Numbered from the stretch's first letter, positions 1 through 22,013 are shown. The stretch: DNA of 64,000 nt from Symbiodinium kawagutii (GCA_009767595.1 VSDK01018580.1:124001-188000), one strand, 5' to 3'. Made by a program: numbers and translations. The notes: generated by a model not told the origin, from the sequence alone.

Positions 1-63
1 ACAAGCAGCAGCAGCAGTGCAAGCAGCAACAACACCAGGAACAATAGCTTCATCTGAACAATC

Positions 64-520
64 ATCCTCATCATAATCCTCCTTCTCCTCCTCCTCCTCC
101 TCCTCAGCGTCCTCCTCCTCATCATCCTCATCCTCATCCTCATCCTCCTCCTCATCATCCTCATCCTCATCCTCATCCTCCTCCTCCTCCTCCTCAGCGT
201 CCTCCTCATCCTCATCCTCCTCCTCTTCTTCTCCTCCTCCTCATCATCCTCATCCTCATCCTCATCCTCCTCCTCCTCATCATCATCATCCTCATCCTCC
301 TCCTCATCCTCCTCCTCCTCCTCATCATCCTCATCCTCATCCTCCTCCTCTTCTTCTCCTCCTCCTCCTCATCATCCTCATCCTCATCCTCATCCTCCTC
401 CTCCTCCTCATCATCCTCATCCTCATCCTCATCCTCCTCCTCCTCCTCATCATCCTCATCCTCATCCTCATCCTCCTCCTCCTCATCATCCTCATCCTCC
501 TCCTCTTCATCATCATTATT
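64..520. repeat. TCC/TCA trinucleotide low-complexity array
   Basis: The plus strand is an irregular mixture of TCC, TCA and TCATCC units. Larger blocks recur in the pattern (CTCATC)n followed by CTCCTCCTC. Read on the minus strand it gives long Asp/Glu or Arg/Met runs, and the minus ORF from 730 to 212 changes from acidic to Arg-rich composition within the array. That looks like translated repeat, so I do not call a gene. A polyacidic tail of a real protein ending here cannot be excluded. Confidence 0.85.
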
Positions 521-2600
521 TCTATTTCTATCTGCAAGTACATTTTCCCAACCTGTCACATGCCAACCCGTCTCCCACCTCTCCAGCGGACCCCTTCCTT
601 TTCGACTCCGCAGTGGTGGGTCGACGCTTCGCGACTCGCCCCAGGAACCAACCAGAAACAGCGAGGAACCGCACGACGCACCGGCCGCGGTTCTAACGAC
701 GAAGTGGCAAAGTTCGAACCCGGAAAACACCGCAGCGACGAGCCACGAAACATACCCAGCCTAGGCTCAGCCTAACTCACATCAATGATCACAAATCATT
801 GTGGGCCATGTGATGTCTGACTTTCTTGAGTCGAAAATTCATATGACAATGATTGGTGAGGTACATTGCTGTGGGTATTGCACTGGTCAGATTGTCTTAT
901 TACAACCAATGATTGGCAAAGAGTCATGGGTCACGCATGGTTGCGCAATGCCGGTGGTTAGATCAACGGCTGGCTTTTTTAGTGGCTCAATCCATGATGC
1001 CGCCCCGCTTGCTATGCAGGGTCAGGAAGCTGTGATCTTTATTGCTTGCTTCGCACTATTTGGGAGCCATCTTGCATTGCCGTGTATGGAGTATACGCTG
1101 TGAAAGAAACAGAGATGTGTGTATAATGCTGAATTAGAACCATACATATCACACATGAATCTTTCATAAGCAAAGACATGAATTGATAGTGACTATAACA
1201 TATCGGTGTTTCTCAACATAGGGGTACCCCAAAATCATCCCACATATCAACCATTTATACTATATAGTTACTAATAAACCAACCAGTTTGGGGGTCCCCA
1301 ATTTTGAGAAACCACCACATACAAATCAGTACCAACTGTAAACATCAGTACCCACTGTAAACATCATCCAATCTGATTTGACAAACCATCCTTCAGCATC
1401 TTTCAACCGTCACCATCCATCAACAACAGGCAACGGCCACACTATTCAGAATCAACCATGCCTAAGTATTCTGAAGCATCGCAAAAAAAATCGAGCATTG
1501 AGGAGGATCATGCCATCTCTTTGTAACGATTCTTGTTGCAACAGATGGCTCCCTCTTTGGTTGTCATCTCGATCGATTATGCAATGTCCAGACTCTCCGT
1601 GTCTTCGTTCAAAGGGAAAATCGAGACTCAACAGAGACAAATGAATTATAATGATGATAATGATATTGCGATGATCGGTCTGGTAGCGATGTAAACTACT
1701 TCTCATATCTCTCTTCCATGGCACTTGGATCATGGATCTTGCTTGCCCAACTAAATGCAGCATTGAACAACCCCAACTGAATTCGAAGACATCATTGGCA
1801 TCTTCACCTAGGCTTCACTGTGGACAAAGCTCCCATCTGCACTCAATTTGTTTATCACATGATCAGCTTCAAATGTCTCATCCCAGGTGGATTGATGTCC
1901 TGGCAGCTGTGATGCATTCGACTGGGAGAGTTTGGACTGTCAACTCCCGCCATCCTCATCATATTGCGACCTTGCTGGCTCGGGGCCATGGATGAGGGCA
2001 ACTGTGGGTGCAACTGGTTGCTTTCCTGCTTTCCATCGGAGGGGAAACGTGGATTCAGTGAAGTATCCAGTGATAAGGGGAGTTGTTGATAGTTGTTGGA
2101 CATCTTAGTTTCCAAACCTACTGCAAGTGTTCATCAGCCAAGTGATACCATTGCAGCGGATCGCCAGCGTCACATCGCACGATTATCAGAAATTTCGGAG
2201 ATGATTTGCCTTGACACAATCCTCTTGGAGAAAGCATTTGACTTAGACCCTCTTCAACCAACCTAGCTATTACCATTTGGCTGATTGAGCCGTAGCACTT
2301 TTCATTAGGCAGGGTCTTAAACCCTGAGCCATAACTAACCCCAAAACTGTGGCAAAAAGTCCCCATAAGCTGGCTAGACATCTGAAATTTCAAATCACAA
2401 ACTCAAATCCCTAGATTGAAAAAAATCCAGCAGAATCAAGCCAATCACCCCAACAATCCAACCCAACCAGGCATCCGCCCAACATCAGCCCAGCATCAGC
2501 CTAGGTCCCCCCACTCTCCTGGAGCCAGCAAACGATAAGAGCCTCAGCTGCCACGAACCGACGACTCGCCTTCCATGAACCCTGCCATGGGACCGGGCGA
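521..2600. other. No recognisable gene; intergenic or 3' flank of the kinase gene
   Basis: Short ORFs occur on both strands, but none shows a family motif or a convincing splice chain. One copy of the MITE-like family lies at 1208-1312 and is listed separately. Further exons of the kinase gene, which is transcribed leftward, could be hidden here; I found none that I can support. Confidence 0.5.
1208..1312. mobile_element. MITE-like inverted-repeat element, copy 1
   Basis: The left end reads GTTTCTCAACATAGGGG and the right end CCCCAATTTTGAGAAAC, so the termini are imperfect inverted repeats about 17 bp long around an AT-rich centre. Related copies occur at 6768, 9574, 9894 and 13114. No ORF is present, so any transposition would need an enzyme supplied elsewhere. 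Confidence 0.7.
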
Positions 2601-2648
2601 TGACCTGGCGACGTGGCTGGGCCTCCGGGCAGATGTCGTGTCCGGTAC

Positions 2649-12147
<9,499 letters not shown>

Positions 12148-12199
12148 CTAAGTGTGGCAGCTTGTGGAAGCTGATCAACCGAGATCTGAACACAGCTGG

Positions 12200-13110
12200 T
12201 GGTTTTCAATGGTGGTTGCTGGTGGTTCCTGAGGTGCTCATGATGGGAGAATGATTGGTAAATATTCATGATGAGTGCTCATTGATTGTTTCTGAGTTGC
12301 TCACTATTTCAGTAATGAGAGCTTGATGATCGGTAAATAGTTATTTTTGAGGGGTGAATTTGATCAGCATTGATTGATGATGAGTGACAGTCGTGGGTTA
12401 TGATAGTGGTTGATGCTGATTAGTGATTGATAATTGATACTGGTCAATTGGTGGTCGTGGTTGAGAATGGTTGCCAATGGCTGATGGATGATGGTCACAC
12501 ATATGCTTCTGATACTGACTACTAATACCTGGCTAATTCATACAGCTAACCACACCAATCATGATGTTGAATACTGCTTAACGTTAGCGGGTAGCACCGG
12601 GAAGTCAGATCTTATCATAATCCTGATCAGCTGCGCGACATACGAAATGTTGACCATACCTTCTGTGGGGTTGCGCATAGCCGTAGAGTTTGTCAAACTG
12701 ATGAGGGATGACTCGGGACCCCGGGGCAACTGTCCGTTTCCACTGAAGAAGATTCGTGTCGTTCCATCATCGGATAATGCACAACAAACCACGTGTTGGT
12801 TTGGAATATTAGCAATGATCAAATCAGCCGGCAATCCACCAGTTTGGTTCAAAACGGCCCCCATTGGCCATAAGATTTGACCCAACAGCTACGCGTTGAT
12901 TCAAGTTAAGGACTGCAGGGAGAGCCTGGTTGCCATTGGGTCATTCCAGGAAAAAACATTTTTGCATCCAAAACTTTGATGAAAACCCAACAAAAATTGC
13001 CAGTACAGCACTGTCATTTGCTACATGAGACCAAGATGTGATGCCAGCATGTTTCATGAATCATCTTCCTTCCTAATCAACAGATTGCTTGGAGTCCAAA
13101 CTGATATATG
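12200..13110. other. Unassigned stretch upstream of kinase exon 1
   Basis: The first 300 bp are TGATGG/TTGATT-rich. I found no conserved kinase segment here although the missing N-terminal exon should be upstream of 12147. Minus ORF 12885-12559 has no recognisable motif. Confidence 0.4.
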
Positions 13111-13113
13111 GCT

Positions 13114-13220
13114 GTTTCTCAAAATAGGCGCCTTCCAAATCATCCAGTTTATGACCAATTCATAGCAATAAACATGTAATAAACCAACCCTTTTGGGGGG
13201 GCTCCCCTATTTCAAGAAAC
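13114..13220. mobile_element. MITE-like element, copy 5
   Basis: Begins GTTTCTCAAAATAGGCG and ends CCCCTATTTCAAGAAAC. TATATGGCT to the left (13105-13113) and TATATAGCT to the right (13224-13232) match at 8 of 9 bases, which looks like a target-site duplication. It lies upstream of the first kinase exon I could assign. Confidence 0.7.
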
Positions 13221-13564
13221 TCCTATATAGCTTCTGAAACAAAACAACCAAAACTGCAGTGTTTCAGAACGCCCCAGGGCGCCCTGCCGTAAATCGCCGG
13301 GGAGCCTGACAGGCGAAGTGATCGGTAGTCCACTGGTAAATTACAACGACGGTGCTCAGGGAATCATTTAGATTTTCTGGTAGCTCACCAGCTCATCACT
13401 GCACATCTTGAACACCTGAAAAAATATGATGACAGTCATCAATCATTGAGATTTTCTTGTAGCTCACTAGTGCATAAGTTAGAACATCATTGATTATTAT
13501 CATTCATTCCCTTGTAGCTCACCAGTGCATAACTTCAACACCTCAAATGAGTTGATCCAGCCAC

Positions 13565-13776
13565 CCACAAATCAGCATCGAATTGCAAAACCTCACGCTT
13601 TCAGCAGCAGTTTCCAGCCACAAATCAGCATCGAATTGCAAAACCTCACGCTTTCAGCAGCAGTTTCCAGCCACAAATCAGCATCGAATTGCAAAACCTC
13701 ACGCTTTCAGCAGCAGTTTCCAGCCACAAATCAGCATCGAATTGCAAAACCTCACGCTTTCAGCAGCAGTTTCACC
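13565..13776. repeat. 53 bp minisatellite, 4 copies
   Basis: Units begin at 13565, 13618, 13671 and 13724, giving an exact 53 bp period with essentially identical copies (CCACAAATCAGCATCGAATT...). Because 53 is not a multiple of three, the plus ORF through it cycles through frames, so the ORF is not evidence of coding. Confidence 0.95.
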
Positions 13777-14379
13777 ATTCAGCCAGCAACCAAAACCCCT
13801 GAACGGAATGATCCAACTGTCAACATGAACCACCGAACCCTAACCGCAACCAATCATCCCACCATTAAACAAACATATCATATCTGACATCAACAGCACC
13901 AGGAGACCAACATGGGGGGACCAGTGAACATCACCTGACCTCCCAACCCTGCCACCCTCTGGGGACCACATCGCCACCTGGAAGGATGAGCCCAGCACTG
14001 GAGTGCTCTGCAGGTCCAACTCCAATGACTCGATGGGCATCGCGTCCGTCCAACCGTCCGCTGAGAGCCAGAGCAGTGAGGCACAGGCGGGGCATGGCGG
14101 GGCGCAGCATCACCGGAGCTCCCAGCTGTGACCAGGATCCTGGGATGGCTCCCAGCTGGGACCTGCCTGGGACCAGCCTGGGACCAGCCTGGGACTAGTA
14201 GACACTGCGTGTGAATCAGTGCTGGTCATGCAGCAGCTTTTTGCTCCAGGCTACAGATCTTCATGGCGTTCTCCGTTGGCGTTTTTTCGAATAGTTCACC
14301 ACACAGGTGAAATGAAGAATTCCTTCGCTTCACAGGCCACATCCCCCCAAGGGTCAAATGCTTTCAGATGCCGTAAGGG

Positions 14380-14840
14380 TTGCGTGGCCATCCAAACACT
14401 TTTCGCCACAGAGCTGCTTTCCAATTGGCCAAACATCTGAGATTGCTTTCTGCTTTGCCACTATAAAGTGATCTGTCCCTTCGATCTAGTTGTATCCAAT
14501 GGTTGCGACACATCGTCTTGAATCCGGAGGGTGCACAACTGGCTGCTTTAAAGATGCAAGTCATCATGTTTGGATGTCGCAGCTCGAGTGTTGCTAGCTA
14601 TCATCCGATTTGCCTTTGCCCAAGTCGATTCTGACAGATTGGAAGTGGCACTGAATACTTCCAGCTTCCGATACTTTCGGGAACTTAAAACAAAACGCAC
14701 ACATGCTGTTCATGCTCTAGTTCTGGCCGATATTGATGCTACACTCCGACTTCGGGCACAGCACATCGAAATTGAAAGTGGATCTTCACTTTCGAGATTG
14801 AATGAGAGAATTGGTGAAACTTCTTCGATGCCAATCCTGC
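14380..14840. repeat. Direct duplication, left copy
   Basis: Matches 15260-15720 at a constant offset of 880 bp, with only scattered base differences. Both copies contain the same plus ORF beginning MDVAARVLLAIIRFAF. The flanks differ, so the duplicated block has defined ends. I do not recognise the ORF. Confidence 0.9.
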
Positions 14841-15259
14841 TTGAGATCAGCTGAAGATTAGATCTGCACTTCATGCTCAAATGGTGAATTGAAGCAGAAA
14901 AGAGTACAGATTAATAGACAAATCCTCCCAATTATTGAGTCAAGATCTGAATCAGTACATTGTGACCTGGTAAATGAATCAAACATGCCCTGGGTGATTC
15001 CTTCCGCTGGCTGCTATGTTCCATGGTAAAAATCACGATGATTCACTATTGCATTGCTGCCTTGCTGTCACCACACCTGATGTCATGAAGAGTTCATCCT
15101 TATGGTTGGACACGAGCACCCAAACTATCCCCAAAAAAACACGTTTCACATCTGGAAGCTATCCTGGTATCCCTCATCGTTCCACCAAAAATCCACATCC
15201 ACGTCGGGCTCCGAACTTCTCCGCGCCCATGAAAGAAACCCTTCCTGATGGCACGCATG

Positions 15260-15720
15260 TTGCGTGGCCATCCAAACACTTTTTGCCACAGAGCTGCTTT
15301 CCAATTGGCCAAACATCTGAGATTGCTTTCTCCTTTGCCGCTATGAGGTGAACTGTCCCTTTGATCTAGTTGTATCCAATGATTGCGACACATCGTCTTG
15401 AATCCGGAGGGTACAAAACTGGGTGCTTTAAAGGTGTAGGTCATCATGTTTGGATGTCGCAGCTCGAGTGTTGCTAGCTATCATCCGATTTGCCTTTGCC
15501 CAAGTCGATTCTGACAGATTGGAAGTGGCACTGAATACTTCCAGCTTCCGATACTTTCGGGAACTTAAAACAAAACGCACACATGCTGTTCATGCTCTAG
15601 TTCTGGCCAATATTGATGCTACACTCCGACTTCGGGCACAGCACATCGAAATTGAAAGTGGATCTTCACTTTCGAGATTGAATGAGAGAATTGGTGAAAC
15701 TTCTTCGATGCCCATCCTGC
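15260..15720. repeat. Direct duplication, right copy
   Basis: Second copy of the 460 bp block. It ends about 110 bp from the stop of the TIR-like gene on the opposite strand. Near identity between the copies suggests recent duplication or gene conversion. Confidence 0.9.
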
Positions 15721-15827
15721 AGCCAAAGGCTCCGCAGATCTGTTAGACTCGGTTTCAAAACTGCATTTTCAGCGTAGAAGTCGACATGGCCTGTGCAGTT
15801 GGCTCCTGGTCCTGTCTCCTGCTCCCC

Positions 15828-16496
15828 TCAAACCTCAAAGCCTGACTCTGAGCTGGCATCTTCAGGGATCGTGTTGGAAGCGCCACCGCCTTCAAGGATG
15901 CTGCTCGAAGCGCTAACGTCCTCACGGATCCTGCTGCTGGAAACCGGAACTGCTTCTTCAAGGATCCTGCTGTTGGAAGACCTGAAACGTGTGGACCATG
16001 CCTTGTCAATTTCGTCTGCCACCCTTTCGGGATCATTGGCCTCTTTGTCAAAGATGCGAATCAAATCTTTTTGCAGGACAAATTTGTTTTGATCGCATCC
16101 CTCCTCATCTGGAGGCCGGGGCGGAAAGGCTTCGCACATCTGCACGGGAATTATCGGGAGATTGTGGTCCCATGCATATTTCACCTCGTGAAAAGTCTCA
16201 TAGCCTGCACCCGTCTTCGCACCGTAATCGTCGGTGCAAAAGGCAACCATCACGCATGCACGGGTAAGACCTTTGATGGTCATGGGTCCGAAACTCTCGC
16301 CCGCACCTGCTTGTACCATAAAGACTGGTGTCCCTTTGGCGCGCAAAATATCGTGAACTTTCCCGACGTACTCGACTTTCCAGGGCGCATTAAACCGCGC
16401 CGAAAGCATAATGTGCTTCTCACTGGAGGCCAATGAAGACGTGGTCCTGCTGCTAAGCGCCTGACGGGGGCCTCTTCTGCACACCAGCACAGCCAA
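15828..16496 (-). CDS. TIR-domain-like protein
   Basis: A 222-residue ORF. Residues about 28-125 resemble a TIR fold: HIMLSARFN (strand A region), VMVAFCTDDYGAKTGAGYET followed by FHEVKYAWDHNLPIIPVQM. The last block matches the family pattern in which a Tyr/Ser and a Glu precede an Ile-Ile-Pro strand. Glu100 and Glu104 are candidates for the catalytic glutamate of NAD-cleaving TIR domains. TIR domains act as adaptors or NAD hydrolases in immunity and stress signalling; which applies here is unknown. The tail (170-222) has repeated SSSRI/SSSIL-EE-like Ser/Glu units. The first residues may be an intron read-through, because the chosen Met is simply the first in frame; exons further upstream are possible. 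Confidence 0.6.
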   Translation of the reverse strand: MAVLVCRRGPRQALSSRTTSSLASSEKHIMLSARFNAPWKVEYVGKVHDILRAKGTPVFMVQAGAGESFGPMTIKGLTRACVMVAFCTDDYGAKTGAGYETFHEVKYAWDHNLPIIPVQMCEAFPPRPPDEEGCDQNKFVLQKDLIRIFDKEANDPERVADEIDKAWSTRFRSSNSRILEEAVPVSSSRIREDVSASSSILEGGGASNTIPEDASSESGFEV

Positions 16497-16499
16497 GGT

Positions 16500-17560
16500 T
16501 GTAGGAGTTGCAACTCTCCAAAAATCTCAAAAGCATCTTGGATTGTTGCAACTCTTCGGATGTTTTGGGAAATTCTCGCATCTCCACCTAATGTTCGCAA
16601 TGGTCCTACTTTGGATGCACTTATCCATTTTTATCCCACCTTTTTTTGATTTCAGTCATCATATTCAAGAAGATGGGTCTTCGGCAAAGCTACATTTGCG
16701 AGGTAATTGGCCAAAAGTTAAAGCAGCTTGGGAAGACCCTACAAAACCGTCTTACTAATTTTGACTATAGCACCCCAGAGGGATTTTCAAGCTGCTGGTC
16801 CCTCGGACTGGTTAATGGTTCAGAACAGCTCTAAGCCAGCTTTCAACCTCATTTTCTCCGTCTTTTCTAGCATTTTTCTCTCGCAACACATCCGGGCTTT
16901 CTCGCAACAAATCTGCATTTTCTCGCAACTAGTCTCGGTCCTTTGCATTTTAGACGTCTCGGTATGTGGTTTGATTTTCTCCGCATGTTTTTTGACTTTC
17001 CGCACGGTGTGGCAGCTACTAGTTTTGCTCTATAGTGCGTGCAGGATTTAGTTGTTTGGCCAAAGTTCAGCCCCAAGTGCATTTCAGCTTTACAAATCCC
17101 CTCACATAGTGAGCCACCTCCAAACCCACGTTTTCCCATCAATTCTCTGGTTCCATAGCAGTTCTACAGCATTGGGTCATGGATGCTTTTGGAGTTTCAG
17201 CTAATGGCAACAGCCAGTCGCATTACTGCGAAGCAGGGGTAGGAACTGCAAAATCCGAAGAGAGAGAGAGAGAGAGAGCAAAAAAAATGAAACAGGTTAG
17301 GACAATCACGTTGTGATGTGAAAAGCGAGGGGTGGAAGCACATTGAATAACATCGAGTCTTTTGTTTGCCAGCGCGTGTTGTCGCCGCACATTTACCCAC
17401 TGTAAGTTTTTCAAGATATTGTATACTTCACATACACTTGTGCCTTCAATTTTCAGGCACATTGCCCATCTGTTGTTTACATTTCTTTGCCAAATTATCA
17501 AAGCGCTCTCCATGTGACAAAATCGGTAAGTTTTCAGAAAATGGTCCAATTTCACGAAAT
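16500..17560. other. No supported gene; TTTTCTCGCAAC words
   Basis: Around 16850-16930 the plus strand repeats CTCGCAACA(C/A)ATC words, and a GA microsatellite lies at 17260-17279. The ORFs here are short and compositionally biased. Confidence 0.4.
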
Positions 17561-17880
17561 TATGGCTCAGCTGGCATATTCTGACCGACTGGAACTGGAT
17601 GCATCCTGCCTGCTTTGCCATGGGGGACTCGGGCGTCTTCTCGACTTGAGTGCCGCTCGGTGGAGGTCCGTGTCGGCCGACCGGGTTGGGCGCCTGATGA
17701 CCAAGAAATGTGCAGCAGCACAACTTCCGCACACCTTCTGACTCACATTGACCCACTCAACCGAATCCATCCTGCCTTCTCTGCACCCCTTTCGGAGGCT
17801 TCCTGGACTTGAGGTGAAGGTCGACGTCCATGGCCGCTAGGTGCAGGTACTGGTGGTCCATCTTGGTCGAAAGGCTGGAT
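17560..17880 (-). CDS. Candidate proline-rich exons, unidentified
   Basis: Two minus-strand segments look like diverged copies of one exon. One reads HGPPPSGTQVEKTPESPMAK (about 17680-17620) and the other DGPPVPAPSGHGRRPSPQVQ followed by EASERGAEKAG (about 17880-17790). Their composition is coding-like, but neither has a known domain. They could be 5' exons of the TIR-like gene or a separate gene. Confidence 0.3.
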
Positions 17881-18659
17881 GGGAAACATAGGTGAATGGG
17901 CAATCGCTTCCAATGGATCAAGGTCTACAGAGTTGGCAGCAATGGATAAAGGAAAAAAACATGAAACAACTTACGCAACTTATACTTGCTAAACGCATTC
18001 AATAGCAGGCACACTGACGCACACTGAAACAGTCCAAAGCGGAAAATGGTGAAGCAAACATAAGGCCAATGAACTGTATTATCTTCATAGAACTTTCTTC
18101 GTGCAAAAATCACGCTTGAATACGCGCTGGCTTGCTGCTTTTGTGGCTCAACGAGCCACACTTTAACCATGGTTGCACAAATATGCAGCGGCAAATGCAA
18201 CTGGCTCGCTCAAGAACCTGCTGGAAAAAAAAAACATGCTCACGGGATAGGCACGAGTTGCACGCTTGCGGTTTGCTCGACTTGCACTCTTGTGGTTTGC
18301 TAACGCTTGTTGCCAAACGCCAACACGTTGCTGTGAGACGGGAACATATCTAGAGAAGTCTACTGTTTTTGCTGTGGTGAATGGGTGGCCCCAACATGTA
18401 CTCACGGACATGTGCAAAAATCAAGTGATATCACACTGCACGGTTATCCAGAGGATTTGTGATCTGAAAGTTCTTTTTTTTTCTGAGACACCCTCTCACC
18501 TGTTTCTTCCAAAAAAAGACTGTCCCCAGTTGCATATCCCGCTGTGCTTTGGTATGACCTGCTCTCTCAACTGCGGATGTGATGGATCTGCTTGAACCAT
18601 GTTAAAAATGCTTGAAGAAGGTACACCTGCTTTGTCACACCTGGTTAACATCTTGAATC

Positions 18660-18690
18660 AACACACACACACACACAAACACACACGTGC
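18660..18690. repeat. CA microsatellite
   Basis: An uninterrupted run of ACACAC followed by AAACACACAC. Confidence 0.9.
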
Positions 18691-19044
18691 GGACTTCACC
18701 CCAAGACGTTTCCAAGTGCTTAGCGTTGCAATGTTATAATACAGTGAACGTTTGAAATGTCGTACGATTCAAATTGGTCAACGTTAAGTGTTTTGTGATG
18801 TTAAATCAAACAAAGGTATGATCAAGAATCCGGTATCATGGCGAACATTCATCGGGATATCCAAACATGTCACAGGCTCGATGACTTAGCAACATGATCG
18901 CATTCTGTGACGTACATGCGAGGAGTGCATGCCATCGGATTTTTGATTGGGAACTGTTAATGATTCCAATGTTTGCTTGCATGTGTTTTGCACTGCAGCA
19001 ACACCATTTGCTGGTCCAATTGACCTCGGATGATCTGCTTCACA

Positions 19045-19305
19045 TCACCGCGCGGGGCTGGGTCCTGCGGCAAAGCAAGTGTCACTCTTATAAGAACAAC
19101 AGGTTTTGACACGTTTACAAACAGGTCTTCCACATGAATCTTTGCACCAGCCTCGGTATTTGGGCTTGGACTCTGGCTGCAGATGCATTGGAGGAATCGC
19201 TGATGTGAACCACGGCCACATAGACCAGTGCGGTAGGCACATAGACCACTGCAACAGCAAAGAACTAGGACTGCCCTGCAGGTCTTGCCATGCAAGCGAA
19301 CACAT
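19045..19305 (-). CDS. Candidate exon, unidentified (two frames open)
   Basis: About 19180-19050 is open on the minus strand in two frames. One reads TEAGAKIHVEDLFVNVSKPV, followed by VLIRVTLALPQ. The other is cysteine-rich (WCKDSCGRPVCKRVKTCC). Only one can be the real frame; the first looks more like a globular protein. No domain is recognised and the splice partners are unknown. Confidence 0.25.
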   Translation of the reverse strand: MCSLAWQDLQGSPSSLLLQWSMCLPHWSMWPWFTSAIPPMHLQPESKPKYRGWCKDSCGRPVCKRVKTCCSYKSDTCFAAGPSPAR

Positions 19306-19559
19306 GAAACGTTGATCTCAAGCCACCGTATTGACTTGGAAGAAATCCAAAATGCACGGATGCATGCTGGAATACCGAACAACCATTGATGTCGTGATGA
19401 ACCGGATGTTCTTGTCGAGAAGCTTTACTGAAAGTCCTGACAGTCAAACATTGCAAAACGATTCTGAGCTCGATACGAAACCGCAGTGATGATCCACACC
19501 GCAGGTGATTCGTCCGGAAATACCTCTCAAGACTTGCCGAGAATAGCTTCGTCATTTGA

Positions 19560-21800
19560 TGTCAGTTGTCAAAATCAACTTAGAGTCTGCAGCAACACAA
19601 TCTATGGCGTCCGCCTCGGCCGGAGGTAGAGTCCTGATACAAATTCATTCACTGCCTGTTTCCACAAAAGAACCTGGTAGACTCATAGAACTCAGTCTTA
19701 GCTGATGAAGTTGCCTGGGATCGACTTCTGAAAAATGGTGAGAAAAAAAGGACCAGGTGGGTCAAACTACCCGGCCAACGACTAAATCTTCGTGGGCTCA
19801 AAAGTGTTGACCCCGCCCACGCTTTCAGCATGACCTGCCTGTTGATTCAAGTGTCTTAATTGAATGAACCTGCCACAAAACTGATCATTGAAAAATTATA
19901 TAGGCGAACCGGGCTTCACCAAGACAAAACGAGAAAAGTATGATTCGCTTTCGAATGGAAAGCATCAAAATACACTTGGAAGTTTTGCCCCTTCAAGTGG
20001 ATCAAACATCACTGCTCACACTCAATTTGTGGGGATGTTGATTTGACATCAAGCACACAAATACATATTATAATAACATGATGTGGGCAATCCTCATGTT
20101 CCCTCCATAGCCCCTGTGTGTGCATGTGACACAGATGCAATAGATTGTAGTTGAACAGTAAAATGCACAATTCTGCCTGCACCTAGGGTGCGAAGCATAT
20201 GATGACTTTGTTTTGGAGAGATTTGGACAGCTTGAAATGGACTTCCCTTGGGCCATGGGGTGTTGGGGTGACCTCTCGCCAAACAGGGGATCAAACGGAC
20301 CAGAAGTTTGCCAGGTATTTGTGGATCCGACGAGGAAGTTGGGAAAGTGAAGGGAAAGGGAAGAGATCACTTTGGGTTTGCACAATCCTAAAGGTTCTCT
20401 TGCTAAAGTGGGAACACCAACCGGAAACAAACCTCAAGGACATGTTTGGGTTTGCCCAAGAGTTGGGCATGATCTTTGGCGAAGGTGTCAAGCGAGGCCG
20501 GGTTGGCGCAAGCGAGGCCGGCTATTGCTCAAAAATCTGGTTGGATGATGTTGGATGCACCAATTACTTAACGTGTGGCTCCGACCATCTGGGGCGTTGC
20601 TGGCCAGCTGACCGATCTGAACCGGTGGAGTAGCCTGTGGGAGCTTGAACCTGAAGTCCGTTAGGGGGATGAGAGGTCTCAATCTGTGTGGGGTTTGACA
20701 ACTGCCAGATCTAAAGGCGAACAAAAATGGAGAAATTGATTTGGATGTTTGGCTTTGCTTTCAAACTGGTAACTGGCGAAAAGAATGCCTCCTGTCTGTC
20801 ATGTTTGGCAAGTACCTTCCCCTGTGAGGACGCTAGTGCCGCTAGTGACCCAAAGCACAGGTGTATTCTGGAAACACCACCCAAACAAATTTTCCGGCTG
20901 AAGGCACATCACATTATCTTGAAATTGGAACTATGGGTCGACCTAGTGTCGGTATATCTAAAAAACGATATGATATATAGATATGCAAAAAACAAATTGG
21001 TATCACGGGCTTATGATATGGAATTAACGCTGTTAAAACAAATCCTGTTGCAAATTTACATGCGTAGAAATCCTGGGTCGGTTGTCATAGTTCCACTGGT
21101 CCTGTTGTCAGCTTCTGCGATGATGGCCATGAGGCATCCCAGCCTTGATCAAGGGAGCACACAAACACAGTCGCTCACTTTACCCATCTTACCCTGTTGC
21201 TATGTCTTGTTCTCATATTTTTTGTTTTGGGTGACGGATGGCCCAAACTCCTTTAAACAGGGGGATTGTTTTTGCTGAGAATGTGATGGTGCGCAAGTGC
21301 CTTGTGCACACCAACTATGCAAGACTGGGCGAAGCACGGACAAACAATACAAGGGCTGTCTAAGCACTTCGTCAATGCACAAATTGAGTTTCTATGTACC
21401 AGTAAGCACTCACCCCTCCCTCCTGAGATATACAAATGTGCCAGGGATTGCCAGGGGCAATCTTTAAAAAAAGTGAAACAATCAGCAACAACCGAAAAGT
21501 ACCGGAGTTGCTTCTCAGGTTTCCTGGCCCAATGACTTCCAAATACCAAACAGCTTATCTCAACGACGCTCTGTCACGCCGAGAAGCTGAGCTGGACATT
21601 CCACTATAGCAGCAGAAAGCTTGACTGGTGGCACAGTTGGAGCCCAAGCATCGTTGGCGGAGTCCCAGCATGCGCAAGCCTTAGTGTTTTTGTCTGCTAC
21701 CGTGCTTTGAGTCTGGATGGAAGGCTGTCTGAGTCATGGCTTTATTGAACCGACACAGGTGAGGGCTGCCAAATACATCATGCAGAGTACTGAGTTTTTT
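19560..21800. other. No supported gene
   Basis: Plus ORFs at 20199-20633 and 20727-21278 (144 and 183 codons) have no recognisable motif. The second is AT-rich with a hydrophobic C-terminus that could form one membrane segment. I treat both as chance ORFs. Confidence 0.4.
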
Positions 21801-21806
21801 TCACAC

Positions 21807-22013
21807 TCAGGCATCTACAAAATCGACGTTGTCGTCGGTCGGTATGCTTGATGGAAAAGCCACAGTGACCACGTCAGTCTCCGTCTCTCTGAGATTTCGC
21901 CGCAGTCTTCCCAGCGCCAGCATTCTGCGCATGCGGTTAGTAGAATCCGGGCTGAACTTGGACTCATCAGCATCAAAGGCTGAGATTATCCTTGGTTGGA
22001 ATGCTTTGAGCAA
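21807..22013 (-). CDS. Probable C-terminal exon of an unidentified gene
   Basis: The minus frame reads FDADESKFSPDSTNRMRRML, continues with basic and acidic helices (GRLRRNLRETETDVVTVAF), and ends SSIPTDDNVDFVDA with a stop. The charged, varied composition and the terminal stop suggest a true last exon. Upstream exons would lie to the right. Confidence 0.4.
   Translation of the reverse strand: MLKAFQPRIISAFDADESKFSPDSTNRMRRMLALGRLRRNLRETETDVVTVAFPSSIPTDDNVDFVDA

Noticed and set aside
212-730. 172-codon minus ORF with acidic then basic runs
   Set aside because: It is a translation of the TCC/TCA repeat, and the composition switches abruptly with the repeat register.
13525-13887. Plus ORF with a repeated ISIELQNL-type peptide
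   Set aside because: The 53 bp period is not a multiple of three; the apparent peptide repeats come from frame cycling of a minisatellite.
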